From Bacillota bacterium (GTDB lineage: Bacteria; Bacillota; Bacilli; Bacillales; Cytobacillaceae), in the NCBI GenBank assembly GCA_030705955.1, contig JAUZPL010000016.1:1-64000 (forward strand): a stretch of DNA of 64,000 bases, read 5' to 3'. The notes below the pieces were generated by a model. The model saw nothing but the letters and a program-made list of their open reading frames with translations, was not told the origin of the DNA and did no database searches. A program made the translations under genes and the position numbers. Shown in pieces: positions 45,640 through 55,003 of this stretch (position 1 is its first letter; the number at the start of each line of letters is the position of its first letter).

Positions 45640-46170
45640 ATGAAAACTCTTGTAATTATCACTCACCCTAATCTTAAACAATCCCGAATTAACCGCACTT
45701 GGATGGAAGAATTGAAAAAACATGAAGAAATTACGATTCATACTCTTTACCAAGCGTATCCGGACGGAAAAATAAACGTAGCAAATGAACAAAGCCTGTT
45801 AGAATCACATGACCGTATTATTCTTCAATTTCCGTTTTACTGGTACAGCACACCTGCATTGTTAAAACAATGGCAAGATGAAGTGCTTTCTTACGGCTGG
45901 GCATATGGTGAAGGCGGCGATAAGCTTCACGGTAAAGAGCTAGGTCTTGCGATTTCAACTTTCGGTCCAGAAGATTCTTATCAGTCTACTGGCTACAATC
46001 ATTTTACCATGGAAACTTTAACTACTCCCCTACAGCAAACAAGCAACCTCATCGGTACCCGCTTTATGCCGTTATTTGTGTTGAATGGTGTTATGCATGT
46101 CACGGATGAACAACTTGCTGAAAGTGCAAAAGCATATGTAGATCATGTTCTTCAGCCGTCATTGATCTAA
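45640..46170 (+). CDS. NAD(P)H oxidoreductase, flavodoxin_2 fold (YwrO/KefF-like), paralogue 1
   Basis: A 176-residue FMN- or FAD-binding quinone reductase-type protein. Visible are the start MKTLVIITHPNLKQSRINRTW (flavin phosphate loop, in part), the conserved IILQFPFYWYSTPALLKQW and FGPEDSYQSTGYN. Such enzymes carry out two-electron reduction of quinones or azo and nitro compounds. ATG 45640 follows AAAAGGAG. It is the first of three oxidoreductase genes behind a MarR operator and is about half identical to the next one. Confidence 0.9.
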   Translation: MKTLVIITHPNLKQSRINRTWMEELKKHEEITIHTLYQAYPDGKINVANEQSLLESHDRIILQFPFYWYSTPALLKQWQDEVLSYGWAYGEGGDKLHGKELGLAISTFGPEDSYQSTGYNHFTMETLTTPLQQTSNLIGTRFMPLFVLNGVMHVTDEQLAESAKAYVDHVLQPSLI

Positions 46171-46255
46171 GCATAATTAAAAAAACTCAATAAGGTATTC
46201 TCATAGAATACCTTCATTGAATCAAACATAGGACTAAATCAGAAAGGTGATAAAA

Positions 46256-46795
46256 ATGAAAACTTTAGTCATTGTTGCACATCCAAACTTGGAGCGTTCA
46301 AGAGTAAATAAAGCTTGGATGAACCGTCTTCAACAAGAAGAAAATGTAACGGCTCACAATCTATATGCACATTACCCAACATTTGAGATTGATGTGGAAA
46401 AGGAACAGCAGCTTCTATTGGAACATGATCGCATTGTTCTGCAATTCCCATTCTATTGGTACAGCACACCAGCTTTATTAAAACAATGGCAGGATGTCGT
46501 TTTAACATACGGCTTTGCCTACGGATCAGAAGGAAACAAATTACAAGGAAAAGAGTTTATGCTTGCTATTTCTTCTGGCGGTCCGGCTGAAGCTTACCAA
46601 GCTGGCGGTTACAATAGCTACTCCATGAGTGAGTTAACTCGCCCGCTCCAAGCGACAGCAAACCTGTCTGGCATGCATTTCTTACCATCATTCCTTTTAC
46701 AAGGCATGATGGCACTAACCGAAGAAAAACTTCAAAAAAGCACAGAAGCACTTGCAGCTTACGTAACCAATCCAAATTTACGTGCTGGCCGCTAA
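46256..46795 (+). CDS. NAD(P)H oxidoreductase, flavodoxin_2 fold, paralogue 2
   Basis: A 179-residue paralogue of the preceding gene, with the same HPNLERSRVNKAW flavin loop and IVLQFPFYWYSTPALLKQWQD core. I start at ATG 46256 (AAAGGTG upstream) rather than the GTG at 46247. SGGPAEAYQAGGYN replaces FGPEDSYQSTGYN. Probably a quinone or electrophile reductase co-transcribed with paralogue 1 under MarR control. Confidence 0.9.
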   Translation: MKTLVIVAHPNLERSRVNKAWMNRLQQEENVTAHNLYAHYPTFEIDVEKEQQLLLEHDRIVLQFPFYWYSTPALLKQWQDVVLTYGFAYGSEGNKLQGKEFMLAISSGGPAEAYQAGGYNSYSMSELTRPLQATANLSGMHFLPSFLLQGMMALTEEKLQKSTEALAAYVTNPNLRAGR

Positions 46796-46831
46796 AAGAG
46801 AAAAAATTAGAAATGGAAGGAAAATTTAAAC

Positions 46832-47425
46832 ATGAAAACTTTAGTTATTTATACACATCCAAATCCAGCAAGCTTCAATGCTGCTATTAAAGAAACCGTA
46901 GTAAATGAGTTGACTTCAAAAGGACATGAAGTGAAAGTTCGTGATTTATATGCAATGAACTTCAATCCTATTTTGTCTGCAGAAGATTTCATCCAATTTT
47001 CCCAAAACCAAACCCCAGCAGATATAAAAGCAGAGCAAGATGCAATCGCATGGGCCGATCAGCTTGTATTTATCTATCCAACATGGTGGACGAATATGCC
47101 TGCGTTGTTAAAAGGATATATTGATCGAGTATTTACAAATGGATTTGCTTTCAAATATACAGAAAATGGTGCTGAAGGATTATTAAATGGTAAGAAAGCA
47201 ATTATTTTTCAAACGACTGGCCAGCCGAAAGAAAGCTTAGAAGCATACAACTTGATTTCACCTTTAGAAATTAGTATGGAAATGGGGACTCTTGCTTTTG
47301 TAGGAATCGAAACAATCGCACATCCGTTCTTCCATTCAGTCCCATTTGTTACAGATGAAGATCGTCAAAACATGCTGAATGAAGTCAAACAAGTACTTTC
47401 AAAATTAGAAACTTTAAATGTGTAA
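46832..47425 (+). CDS. NAD(P)H oxidoreductase, NQO1-like flavodoxin_2 fold, paralogue 3
   Basis: A 197-residue protein of a different subgroup: HPNPASFNAAIKETV flavin loop, VRDLYAMNFNPILSAEDF, then IYPTWWTNMPALLKGYIDRVF and FQTTGQPKE. It is very similar (roughly three quarters identical) to the protein at 62143-62721. It lies 36 bases behind paralogue 2 and ends at a terminator, completing the operon. Likely quinone reduction. Confidence 0.9.
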   Translation: MKTLVIYTHPNPASFNAAIKETVVNELTSKGHEVKVRDLYAMNFNPILSAEDFIQFSQNQTPADIKAEQDAIAWADQLVFIYPTWWTNMPALLKGYIDRVFTNGFAFKYTENGAEGLLNGKKAIIFQTTGQPKESLEAYNLISPLEISMEMGTLAFVGIETIAHPFFHSVPFVTDEDRQNMLNEVKQVLSKLETLNV

Positions 47426-47431
47426 CGAAGT

Positions 47432-47466
47432 AAAGCAGGATTTCATCTTATTTGGATCCTGCTTTT
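47432..47466 (+). terminator. Terminator of the oxidoreductase operon
   Basis: AAAGCAGGAT pairs with ATCCTGCTTT around 14 bases, followed by TATT. Confidence 0.75.
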
Positions 47467-47472
47467 ATTCTA

Positions 47473-47871
47473 AATATTTATTGCCCCTACTTTGCTATGA
47501 AGAAAGTCGCTAATTATTTATCTAATGGGGGTAGAATCATTAACTTTTCAACTAAAATAACAGAGTTATTACTTCCTTCGTACAGTTTATATGCTGCTAC
47601 TAAGGGTGCTGTTGAGCAAATGACACGTGTATTTGTTAAAGAACTTGGTTCGAAAAAGATTACAGTAAATGCAGTTGCCCCTGGACCTACAGAAACAGAA
47701 TTTTTCACAACTGGAAAAACAGAAGAACAAATTCAGGCCTATAGTAAAATGCCTGCACTGCAAAGGCTAGGGCAGCCTAATGATATAGCAAAAGTAGTAG
47801 CATTCTTATGCAGTGATGATTCAGAATGGATTAGTGGGCAGACCATTTTTGCAAATGGCGGTCTTGTTTAG
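47473..47871 (+). pseudogene. SDR gene lacking its 5' half
   Basis: Reads NIYCPYFAMKKVANYLSNGG, then GRIINFSTKI, YSLYAATKGAVEQM (active-site Tyr-x3-Lys), VNAVAPGPTETEF and ISGQTIFANGG, the C-terminal half of a classical SDR. The dinucleotide-binding TGxxxGIG region is missing and the sequence starts just after a terminator, so no product is expected. Confidence 0.75.
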
Positions 47872-47905
47872 TAAATGTGTACCGTTGAAAAGGAGATTAA
47901 ATGAT

Positions 47906-48361
47906 ATGGAAACTACATCAATGCAAACAATCCTAAATAAATTTTCTGTTTTGGAGACTATTTCTAAATTTGCTTACTTTGCAGATCATCATGAATGGGG
48001 AAATTTGAGAAAACTTTTTACCAATCAAATAACCATAGATTATACGTCCTTAACAGGAGAAGAGCCAGCGAATCTTGATGCTGCAGAATTAGTAAAACAT
48101 TGGGAGCCGGCGTTATCTCAATATAAAATGACTCAGCATGTCATTACTAATCATATAATTGAGGTACAAGGAGAATCCGCTGCCACTTGTAAAGCATATT
48201 TTCAAGCATTTCATGAGCAACCCAATAAATTTGGAGATCATAAATGGACTTTAGGTGGGGAGTATCATTTTTCTCTACTTAAAGTGAATGAAGATTGGAA
48301 AATTGCAGGAATCAATATGACTGCCAAGTGGGGATCAGGGAATCCTAATCTCCTTGCTTAA
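47906..48361 (+). CDS. SnoaL-like/NTF2-fold protein
   Basis: A 151-residue protein with an NTF2-like fold of SnoaL type (FAYFADHHEWGNLRKLFTNQITIDYTSL, in part, and HVITNHIIEVQGESAATCKAYFQAFH). ATG 47906 follows AAAAGGAG. Fold members are cyclases, dehydratases or binding proteins; function here is unknown. It follows the SDR remnant, with which it was probably once in an operon. Confidence 0.85.
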   Translation: METTSMQTILNKFSVLETISKFAYFADHHEWGNLRKLFTNQITIDYTSLTGEEPANLDAAELVKHWEPALSQYKMTQHVITNHIIEVQGESAATCKAYFQAFHEQPNKFGDHKWTLGGEYHFSLLKVNEDWKIAGINMTAKWGSGNPNLLA

Positions 48362-48390
48362 CATTAATCCATAATATTGAAAAAACCAAA

Positions 48391-48427
48391 AGCCTTACAA
48401 ACATAATAGAATGTTTACGTAAGGCCT
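48391..48427. terminator. Terminator-like hairpin
   Basis: AGCCTTACAAACAT pairs with ATGTTT-AC-GTAAGGCCT; lies between convergent SnoaL-like and GH13 genes. T tails are weak. Confidence 0.55.
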
Positions 48428-48448
48428 GAAAACCCCTATTTTTCCCGC

Positions 48449-50065
48449 CTAAACATTTTCGATTAAATAAAGTCGGGCTTCGTACGGTCTGAGAATATTT
48501 AGTTCTTCTATCCCTTTATAATTAGAGATTAATAGATCAGCTCCAGAAAGGTTGTATTCGACCGGTAATTTACGCTCTGAGAAATTCCCAATAAATAATA
48601 GGGTCTCGTTTTGGTATGTGCGTAGATAAGCGTAGAGTTCGTCTTTTTCCTCAAGAATGGGTTGAAAGTCTCCGTAAATAAAAACGAGGTGGTTTTTCCG
48701 TAAGGTGATTAATTTTTTATAAAAATAAAAAATAGAATCGTTATCTTGCAAAGCTTTTTCTATATTAATATTTTGATAATTTGGATTGATGTTGATCCAA
48801 GGTTTACCCGTTGTAAAGCCTGCACATCTTCCATCATTCCAATGCATGGGGGTCCTGCTGTTATCACGGCTTAACGGCTGCAGGAGCTTCAATACATCTT
48901 CTGGATCTTGCCCGTTTTCAACTAATTCATTAAACTTATTTTTCATCGAAATGTCATTGTAATCGTTTATTGAGTTGAAACGTACACCAGTCATACCAAT
49001 TTCTTCACCTTGATAAATATACGGTATGCCTGGAAGGGAGTGCAGCATCGCAGCGAATAATTTCGCTGACTCAATCCGGTATTCAAGATCATTTCCATAT
49101 CGTGTTACTAATCTTGTATGATCATGATTATTGAGAAATTGCGAATTCCAGCCCTTTCCCCCTAACCCTTCATACCAGTGCTTTTGAATCTCTTTAAATC
49201 GTTGCAGATCCCAAGTCGGCATTTCGTCACAAACTTCAAAATGGAATAAAGTATTGAGTTCGTTTCTAGCTTCATCAACATACAATAGACCTTCTTCAGG
49301 TGTGACAAAGGCTACTTCACCGACAGTCAAAGCGTCGTAGTAGCTGAAGACCTTTCGGTTCATTTCATGCAAATAATCATGAACGCCCGGATTATTAGTA
49401 AGGTATCGGATATCATAAGGGTTTTCTGCATCTAAATACTCCTCAGGCTTTCCAAGCAAGGCGATGGCATCTAATCGGAATCCATTAATTCCTTTTTGGA
49501 GCCAGAAATGCATCATTTTATAGATTTCTTCACGCACATCTTCATTTTTCCAATTTAAATCTGGTTGCTCGACCGCAAAAGAGTGGAAATAATATTGCTC
49601 GGTTACTTCATCATACTCCCAGGAAGATGGGCAAAAATAAGAACGCCAATTGTTAGGTGGTTGATGCTGCTTTCCATCGCGCCAAATATACCAATCTCTT
49701 TTTGGATTATCTATACTAGATTTGGATTCCTTAAACCAAGCATGTTCATTGGAGGTATGATTCACCACTAAATCCATGATCACCTTTAAGCCTCTTTTAT
49801 GTGCCTCCATGAGTAATTCTTCAAAATCCTGCATGGTTCCAGCTTTTGGCATAACGGAGTAGTAATCGGAAATATCATAGCCATTATCCTTATCTGGCGA
49901 AACATAAAAAGGATTCAGCCAAATAACATCAACACCTAGACTTCGGATATAATCTAGTTTTTCAATCACACCGCGCAAATCACCATACCCATCTCCATCA
50001 GAATCATAGAAACTTCGCCAATAAACTTGATACACGACACTTTCTTTCCACCATTTTCTTTCCAC
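48449..50065 (-). CDS. GH13 alpha-glucosidase, likely alpha-1,4-preferring
   Basis: A 538-residue GH13_31-type enzyme. Catalytic regions: DLVVNHTSNEH (98-108), nucleophile Asp199 in GFRLDAIALL, acid/base Glu250 in TVGEVAF, and FLNNHDHTRLVT. The residue after the nucleophile is Ala200. In this subfamily Val at this position goes with alpha-1,6 activity, and Ala or Thr with alpha-1,4 activity, so this enzyme probably prefers alpha-1,4 substrates, unlike its neighbour at 53267. Start GTG 50065 follows AAGGAG. It is the last gene of the lacI/malL/ABC operon. Confidence 0.88.
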   Translation of the reverse strand: MERKWWKESVVYQVYWRSFYDSDGDGYGDLRGVIEKLDYIRSLGVDVIWLNPFYVSPDKDNGYDISDYYSVMPKAGTMQDFEELLMEAHKRGLKVIMDLVVNHTSNEHAWFKESKSSIDNPKRDWYIWRDGKQHQPPNNWRSYFCPSSWEYDEVTEQYYFHSFAVEQPDLNWKNEDVREEIYKMMHFWLQKGINGFRLDAIALLGKPEEYLDAENPYDIRYLTNNPGVHDYLHEMNRKVFSYYDALTVGEVAFVTPEEGLLYVDEARNELNTLFHFEVCDEMPTWDLQRFKEIQKHWYEGLGGKGWNSQFLNNHDHTRLVTRYGNDLEYRIESAKLFAAMLHSLPGIPYIYQGEEIGMTGVRFNSINDYNDISMKNKFNELVENGQDPEDVLKLLQPLSRDNSRTPMHWNDGRCAGFTTGKPWININPNYQNINIEKALQDNDSIFYFYKKLITLRKNHLVFIYGDFQPILEEKDELYAYLRTYQNETLLFIGNFSERKLPVEYNLSGADLLISNYKGIEELNILRPYEARLYLIENV

Positions 50066-50247
50066 CGTTGCCGACTCCTTAAATGGGTTCTATAATTTTA
50101 AATCCGCCCAGCAACGATATGCACATGACGGCATTTTTACACTAATCTCACAATCTCCCTTTTCCTGTTCCAGTTGTCAACCATTCACCAATATTAACTC
50201 ACTTAATATAGGAGCTTTGTCTACAGACTAAAGGGTTATAGGCTTCC

Positions 50248-51069
50248 TTATTTGACAGCGCCCTTTGTAACCCCGCTAATAATCCATTTCTGAAGAAATA
50301 GATAGAGGATAATCATAGGTGCTAATGCCATAAGGTAAGACGAGAACGCCAAATTATAATTTGTACTAAATTGACCTTGGAAGACATATTGGACAAGTGG
50401 AAGAGTTGCATCATTCTTATCACTTAAGAGAATTAGAGGCAGCATAAAATCATTCCATGCCCAAAGTGCTGTTAAAATTCCCACGGTTGCATTAATAGGT
50501 GTAAGTAAAGGAAAAATGACTTTCCAAAATATCTTCCATGTACCTGCGCCATCTATCATTGCCGCTTCTTCAAGTTCTTTAGGAATCGATTTAATATAAC
50601 CGACATAAACAAAGATATTAAATGATAAGCCATAAACAGCGTATAAAAAAATTAACCCGACAATATTATCCATTCCCCATGCACTTGTTTGCTTTACGAT
50701 CGGCAGCATGATGATTGGAAATGGAATAAACATCGCACTAACAAGATAATAATAGAGGAATTTATAAAATTTCTTATGCATGTTTCTAGCAACAGAATAC
50801 GCAACCAATGAATTCGTTAATAACGTTAGGATGACCGTAAAAATCGTGATGATGGCACTATTTTTAAAGGCCTGGAAAAAATTCGTCATTTGAATGGCTT
50901 GCGAAAAATTTTCCCAATGTAAATGCTTTGGCCAGGCAATAATAGATTGAGCCATTTGCTGAGGGTCCTTTAATGCAATGGTAATCGTTAAGTATAAAGG
51001 GAACAAGATAAGTAGTGAACCTAAGGTAATCAATATTTGAACGGGCCAGTTTGTTTTTGCTTTATTCAT
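50248..51069 (-). CDS. Sugar ABC transporter permease, MalG type
   Basis: A 273-residue CUT1 permease with six helices and the EAA loop LEEAAMIDGAGTWKIFWKVIFP (about 168-189). Its start overlaps the stop of the preceding permease by one base. With the MalF-type subunit and the binding lipoprotein it would import alpha-glucosides for the two GH13 enzymes of the operon. No ATPase gene is present. Confidence 0.92.
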   Translation of the reverse strand: MNKAKTNWPVQILITLGSLLILFPLYLTITIALKDPQQMAQSIIAWPKHLHWENFSQAIQMTNFFQAFKNSAIITIFTVILTLLTNSLVAYSVARNMHKKFYKFLYYYLVSAMFIPFPIIMLPIVKQTSAWGMDNIVGLIFLYAVYGLSFNIFVYVGYIKSIPKELEEAAMIDGAGTWKIFWKVIFPLLTPINATVGILTALWAWNDFMLPLILLSDKNDATLPLVQYVFQGQFSTNYNLAFSSYLMALAPMIILYLFLQKWIISGVTKGAVK

Positions 51070-51932
51070 TACATCTCTACCTCCCGTCTTTGTAAGATGC
51101 GAAGCTGTATAATCGAAACTAAGACGATGACGATAAAATAGATGACTGCATTTGCAGATTGATAAGCGAATTCTCCTCCAGAAAATCCACCATTATAAAT
51201 CAGATAGGAAATCGATTCTGTTGATTCCCCAGGACCGCCGCCAGTCATCGCCATAATCTGGTCAAATACCATTAAAAAGTTTTTCAAAGCCAATACCATA
51301 TTAATTGTGAAAAATGGAGCAATTAAAGGAAATGTTATGCTCCAAAACTCTCTCCATTTACCTGCACCATCGATGGAAGACGCTTCATAAATATCAGATG
51401 ATATAGTTTGCAAGCCAGCTAAGTAAAGGATGGTATTGAAAGCAATAGATTGCCATGCTGCAACAATGACAATACCGATCCAAGCTAAATTTGGATCACC
51501 TAATATATTTTTCGCTAAAAACTTTAAATGTAGTGAATTACCCATTTGCGGTAAAATATGGGCAAAAATATAGTTAAAAATAAAACCGACAATTAACACA
51601 CTTAGGATATTGGGTAAAAAATAAACGCCGCGGAAAAAATTACGCCCTTTTATCTTTGAGTTTAACCCTAGTGCAATTAAAAGGCTAAAAACATTGACAA
51701 TAATCGTTGTTGTAATGGCAAATTTAAACGTAAACAAATAGGCATGCAAGGCACGATCATCCTGAAACACATTGATATAATTTTTTAAGCCCACAAAGGT
51801 CCAAGGCCCGTAGCCATGCCAATCTGTAAAACTATAGAAAATCCCTTGCAAAGCTGGATAAGTGTGAAAAGTAAAGAATAGTAACACTGCCGGAAGTGTC
51901 ATTATTAAGAATGCATATTTACGTCTATTCAT
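51069..51932 (-). CDS. Sugar ABC transporter permease, MalF type
   Basis: A 287-residue CUT1 permease with six helices and EAA loop YEASSIDGAGKWREFWSITFP. I prefer ATG 51932 (AAGGGGTG upstream; protein begins MNRRKYAFLIMTLPA) over the longer frame to 51983, whose first 17 residues overlap the ribosome binding site and lack family similarity. Confidence 0.9.
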   Translation of the reverse strand: MNRRKYAFLIMTLPAVLLFFTFHTYPALQGIFYSFTDWHGYGPWTFVGLKNYINVFQDDRALHAYLFTFKFAITTTIIVNVFSLLIALGLNSKIKGRNFFRGVYFLPNILSVLIVGFIFNYIFAHILPQMGNSLHLKFLAKNILGDPNLAWIGIVIVAAWQSIAFNTILYLAGLQTISSDIYEASSIDGAGKWREFWSITFPLIAPFFTINMVLALKNFLMVFDQIMAMTGGGPGESTESISYLIYNGGFSGGEFAYQSANAVIYFIVIVLVSIIQLRILQRREVEM

Positions 51933-52002
51933 TTTTACACCCCTTACAAAAGTTGAAATGGGCATCACCATTTGGATGCCCATTCATTCACATTTCAATG
52001 AA

Positions 52003-53250
52003 TTACTTACGGTTTACTACTTTGTCCCATTCGTTGTCCATTTTAGTTAGGAAGGCATCTTTGTCTTTCTTGATAAAGAATCCTTGAACAATATTCGCTG
52101 CATTAAATCCTGCTGGATAGAAGTGATCGGGGTAGCTTGTAATCTTTCCAGTTGCAAAACTATCTTTATAACCTTCTAAGATTGGATTATTTTGGAACAC
52201 ACCATTAACAGCTGAGAACGCTGATTGCTCATCCGTGTATTTTTGAGCCTGCTCTTTTTGCAATAAGAACTTAAGGAATTTCTCATCTTCTGCCTTATGC
52301 TTAGTTGAAGTTGGAATAGCAAAAAGAACATCAACACCGGAAACAAGTTTGTTCTGACTAGGATCATTAGTTGCTGGGAATGGGAATACACCCAATTTTA
52401 CATTTGGATTTGCTTTTAAAATATCAGGAATAGCCCAGTTTCCTTGAAGATAGAAGACCCCTTTTCCTTTAGCAAATGCAATATTACCATCACCATATGC
52501 GACACCTAGATTGTCTTTGTGTCCATATTGAATGAGTGTTAATAACTTATCTGCTACAGTAGAATAACTATCTTTAAAAGTTGTTTTCTTATCTGTCTTA
52601 TCCTTAGAAAATTGATCTGGTGCCATCGATGAAGCCACTGAATTCATGGCAACCATTCCAGTCCATGCGTCCTTTAACGTAAAGTAAATTGGAATTTCTC
52701 CCGCACCCTGTGCCTTCTTAAGGTCTGCAATAAATTCATCAAAAGTTTTAGGTGTATCTTTTAAGCCTAATGCAGCAAACTTGTCTTTATTATAAATAAC
52801 ACCATTACCATTCGTTGCATATGGAAGACCATAAACAGCATCATGCTTGTTATAATCTTTTTTCACCCTATCGATATAAGTTGGTTGAATATTTTTCACG
52901 ATGTCATCACTTGATAAATCGGTCATAACTCCAGAATTGGATAAATCAGTGAATGTTGTACTGTCACCCATTGCTACCATATCTGGCAGATCATTTTTGG
53001 TAAGACGTGTTTTAAGTACTGTTTCCGCGTCAGGTGGTGACGTAAGATCAACGGCAATCTTAGGATTCTTTTTCTCAAATTCTTTAATTAATTCTTTATA
53101 AGTTGCAGCATTTTCAGTTTTGCTTGAAAAGAACTCAATATGCGTTTTTTCATCACTACTTTTCCCAGAACTTGAGCAGCCTGTTAATAATGATGTACTA
53201 AGTGATAATACAATTGCACCGCCAATAATCGTCTTTAAAGTACCTTTCAT
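52003..53250 (-). CDS. Sugar-binding lipoprotein for the alpha-glucoside importer
   Basis: A family-1 solute-binding protein of 415 residues. It has a lipoprotein signal with lipobox LLTGC, a Ser/Gly linker, and typical segments LPYATNGNGVIYNKDKF and GKGVFYLQGNWAIPDIL. ATG 53250 follows TTGGGG; the in-frame TTG 53262 lies upstream of that site. It sits between malL and the permeases. The substrate is presumably isomalto- or malto-oligosaccharides, given the flanking GH13 enzymes. Confidence 0.9.
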   Translation of the reverse strand: MKGTLKTIIGGAIVLSLSTSLLTGCSSSGKSSDEKTHIEFFSSKTENAATYKELIKEFEKKNPKIAVDLTSPPDAETVLKTRLTKNDLPDMVAMGDSTTFTDLSNSGVMTDLSSDDIVKNIQPTYIDRVKKDYNKHDAVYGLPYATNGNGVIYNKDKFAALGLKDTPKTFDEFIADLKKAQGAGEIPIYFTLKDAWTGMVAMNSVASSMAPDQFSKDKTDKKTTFKDSYSTVADKLLTLIQYGHKDNLGVAYGDGNIAFAKGKGVFYLQGNWAIPDILKANPNVKLGVFPFPATNDPSQNKLVSGVDVLFAIPTSTKHKAEDEKFLKFLLQKEQAQKYTDEQSAFSAVNGVFQNNPILEGYKDSFATGKITSYPDHFYPAGFNAANIVQGFFIKKDKDAFLTKMDNEWDKVVNRK

Positions 53251-53266
53251 TCTTTTCCCCAACTTT

Positions 53267-54949
53267 CTATTTTAATTTATATACTCTTGTTTCAAACGGC
53301 TTCATTACAAAATTCTCAAATGATTCATCATGATTTACTCCATAGTTACTAATGAGAAGTGCTGAGCTTGCATATATAAAACCGTCTGGTAGAGTAAACG
53401 TTGCTGATTCAATGGAAAAGTTACATATAACTAGTAGCTTCTCATCATTAAGCGACCTTGTGTAAGCATATATTTGCTCATCATTTTCTAAAATCAGGTC
53501 GTAACTTCCGTAAACTATAATGTCATGTTCTTTTCTAAGTTGGATAAGCTTTTGATAATAATAAAAGGTCGATTCAGGATTCGCTAACGCCTGTTCCACA
53601 TTTATTTCTTTAAAATTCGGATTGACTTCTATCCATGGTGTACCAGATGTAAAGCCAGCGTTTTTCCTATCATCCCATTGGATAGGTGTTCGGGCATTAT
53701 CTCGGCCTCGAGCATAAATGGCCTGCATCATTTCTTCCTTACTTAAGCGCTGTTCAGAAATAAGCTCTTTATAGGCATTCAATGTTTCAATATCTTTATA
53801 TTGATCAATCGACTCAAACGCAACATTAGTCATTCCTATTTCTTCACCCTGATAAATATAAGGTGTTCCTTGCATCATATGAAGACAGGTAGCGAGCATT
53901 TTTGCACTTTCAACTCGGTACTCTTGATCGTTCCCAAAACGTGAGACCACCCTTGGTTGATCATGATTATTCCAATAAAGACTGTTCCATCCATCCTGCT
54001 CTAACCCTTTTTGCCAGCGTGTCAGCGTTTGCTTCAGTTCAGTCAACTTCCATGGTTGGTTACTCCATTTTCCTTCAGGGCCGTCACCTAGTCCCATATG
54101 TTCAAATTGAAAGACCATGTTTAATTCATTTCTATTATAGCCGGTGTAGAGTTGAGCTTCTGCAGGAGTTACCCCTGGTGCTTCACCGACCGTAATAATG
54201 TCATATTTTGATAACACTTCTCTATTCATTTCATGGAGAAATTCATGAATTCTCGGGCCATTCATATAATATTTAGATCCGTTTCCATATTTTTTCCCCT
54301 CTATGATTTCACCTTCTGGATAATCTGTATCCTTTGAAATAAAGTTAATGACGTCCATTCGGAAGCCATCAATCCCTTTGTCAAGCCACCACGCCATCAT
54401 CTTATAGATTTCTTTTCTTAAACTAGGATTCTCCCAATTTAAATCAGGTTGTTTTTTACTAAATAAATGTAGATAATATTCTTCCGTTGTTTCATCAAAT
54501 TCCCATGCGGATCCCTTAAAAGCTGCCTCCCAATTGGTCGGTTTCTTTCCATCTTTACCTGGTTTCCATATATACCAATCTCTTTTTGAACTATCCTTTG
54601 ACGATTTTGATTCAATAAACCACGAATGTTCATCTGAAGAGTGGTTCACGACCAAATCCATCATTATTTTAATATCATGTTGATGGGCTGCCTCAAGGAG
54701 ATCATCAAAATCTTCCATTGTTCCAAATTCATCCATAATATCTTGGTAATCACTAATATCGTATCCGTTATCATCATTCGGTGACTTGTAAATAGGTGAT
54801 AACCAAATGACATCAATACCGAGCTTTTGCAGATAACCCAGTTTTGAAGTGATACCTTTTAAATCGCCAATTCCATCACCATTGCTATCCTTAAAACTTC
54901 TTGGATAGATTTGGTACACAACACTTTCTTTCCACCAAGACTGATTCAT
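53267..54949 (-). CDS. malL: Oligo-1,6-glucosidase (GH13)
   Basis: A 560-residue GH13_31 enzyme, the usual length for oligo-1,6-glucosidase. Catalytic regions: DLVVNHSSDEH (98-108), nucleophile Asp199 with Val200 in GFRMDVINFI, acid/base Glu256 in TVGEAPG, and YWNNHDQPRVVS. Val200 is the residue associated with alpha-1,6 cleavage, so isomaltose and isomalto-oligosaccharides are the likely substrates. ATG 54949 follows GGAGTGG. It is the first gene after lacI, with an 18-base perfect palindrome 17 bases upstream of the start. Confidence 0.88.
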   Translation of the reverse strand: MNQSWWKESVVYQIYPRSFKDSNGDGIGDLKGITSKLGYLQKLGIDVIWLSPIYKSPNDDNGYDISDYQDIMDEFGTMEDFDDLLEAAHQHDIKIMMDLVVNHSSDEHSWFIESKSSKDSSKRDWYIWKPGKDGKKPTNWEAAFKGSAWEFDETTEEYYLHLFSKKQPDLNWENPSLRKEIYKMMAWWLDKGIDGFRMDVINFISKDTDYPEGEIIEGKKYGNGSKYYMNGPRIHEFLHEMNREVLSKYDIITVGEAPGVTPAEAQLYTGYNRNELNMVFQFEHMGLGDGPEGKWSNQPWKLTELKQTLTRWQKGLEQDGWNSLYWNNHDQPRVVSRFGNDQEYRVESAKMLATCLHMMQGTPYIYQGEEIGMTNVAFESIDQYKDIETLNAYKELISEQRLSKEEMMQAIYARGRDNARTPIQWDDRKNAGFTSGTPWIEVNPNFKEINVEQALANPESTFYYYQKLIQLRKEHDIIVYGSYDLILENDEQIYAYTRSLNDEKLLVICNFSIESATFTLPDGFIYASSALLISNYGVNHDESFENFVMKPFETRVYKLK

Positions 54950-54965
54950 CTAACCACTCCATTCC

Positions 54966-54983
54966 AACGTAAACGTTTACGTT
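54966..54983 (-). promoter_or_regulatory. LacI operator before malL
   Basis: AACGTAAACGTTTACGTT is a perfect 18-base palindrome in the 54-base gap between lacI and malL. The flanks (CG rather than TG/CA) differ from catabolite-responsive cre sites, pointing to the adjacent LacI. Confidence 0.75.
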
Positions 54984-55003
54984 TTTTGCAAAATGAAGTC
55001 CCT

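Noticed and set aside
54966-54983. Catabolite-responsive (cre) site
   Set aside because: The palindrome has CG instead of TG/CA at the outer positions and recurs only around this lacI gene, so a specific LacI operator fits better.
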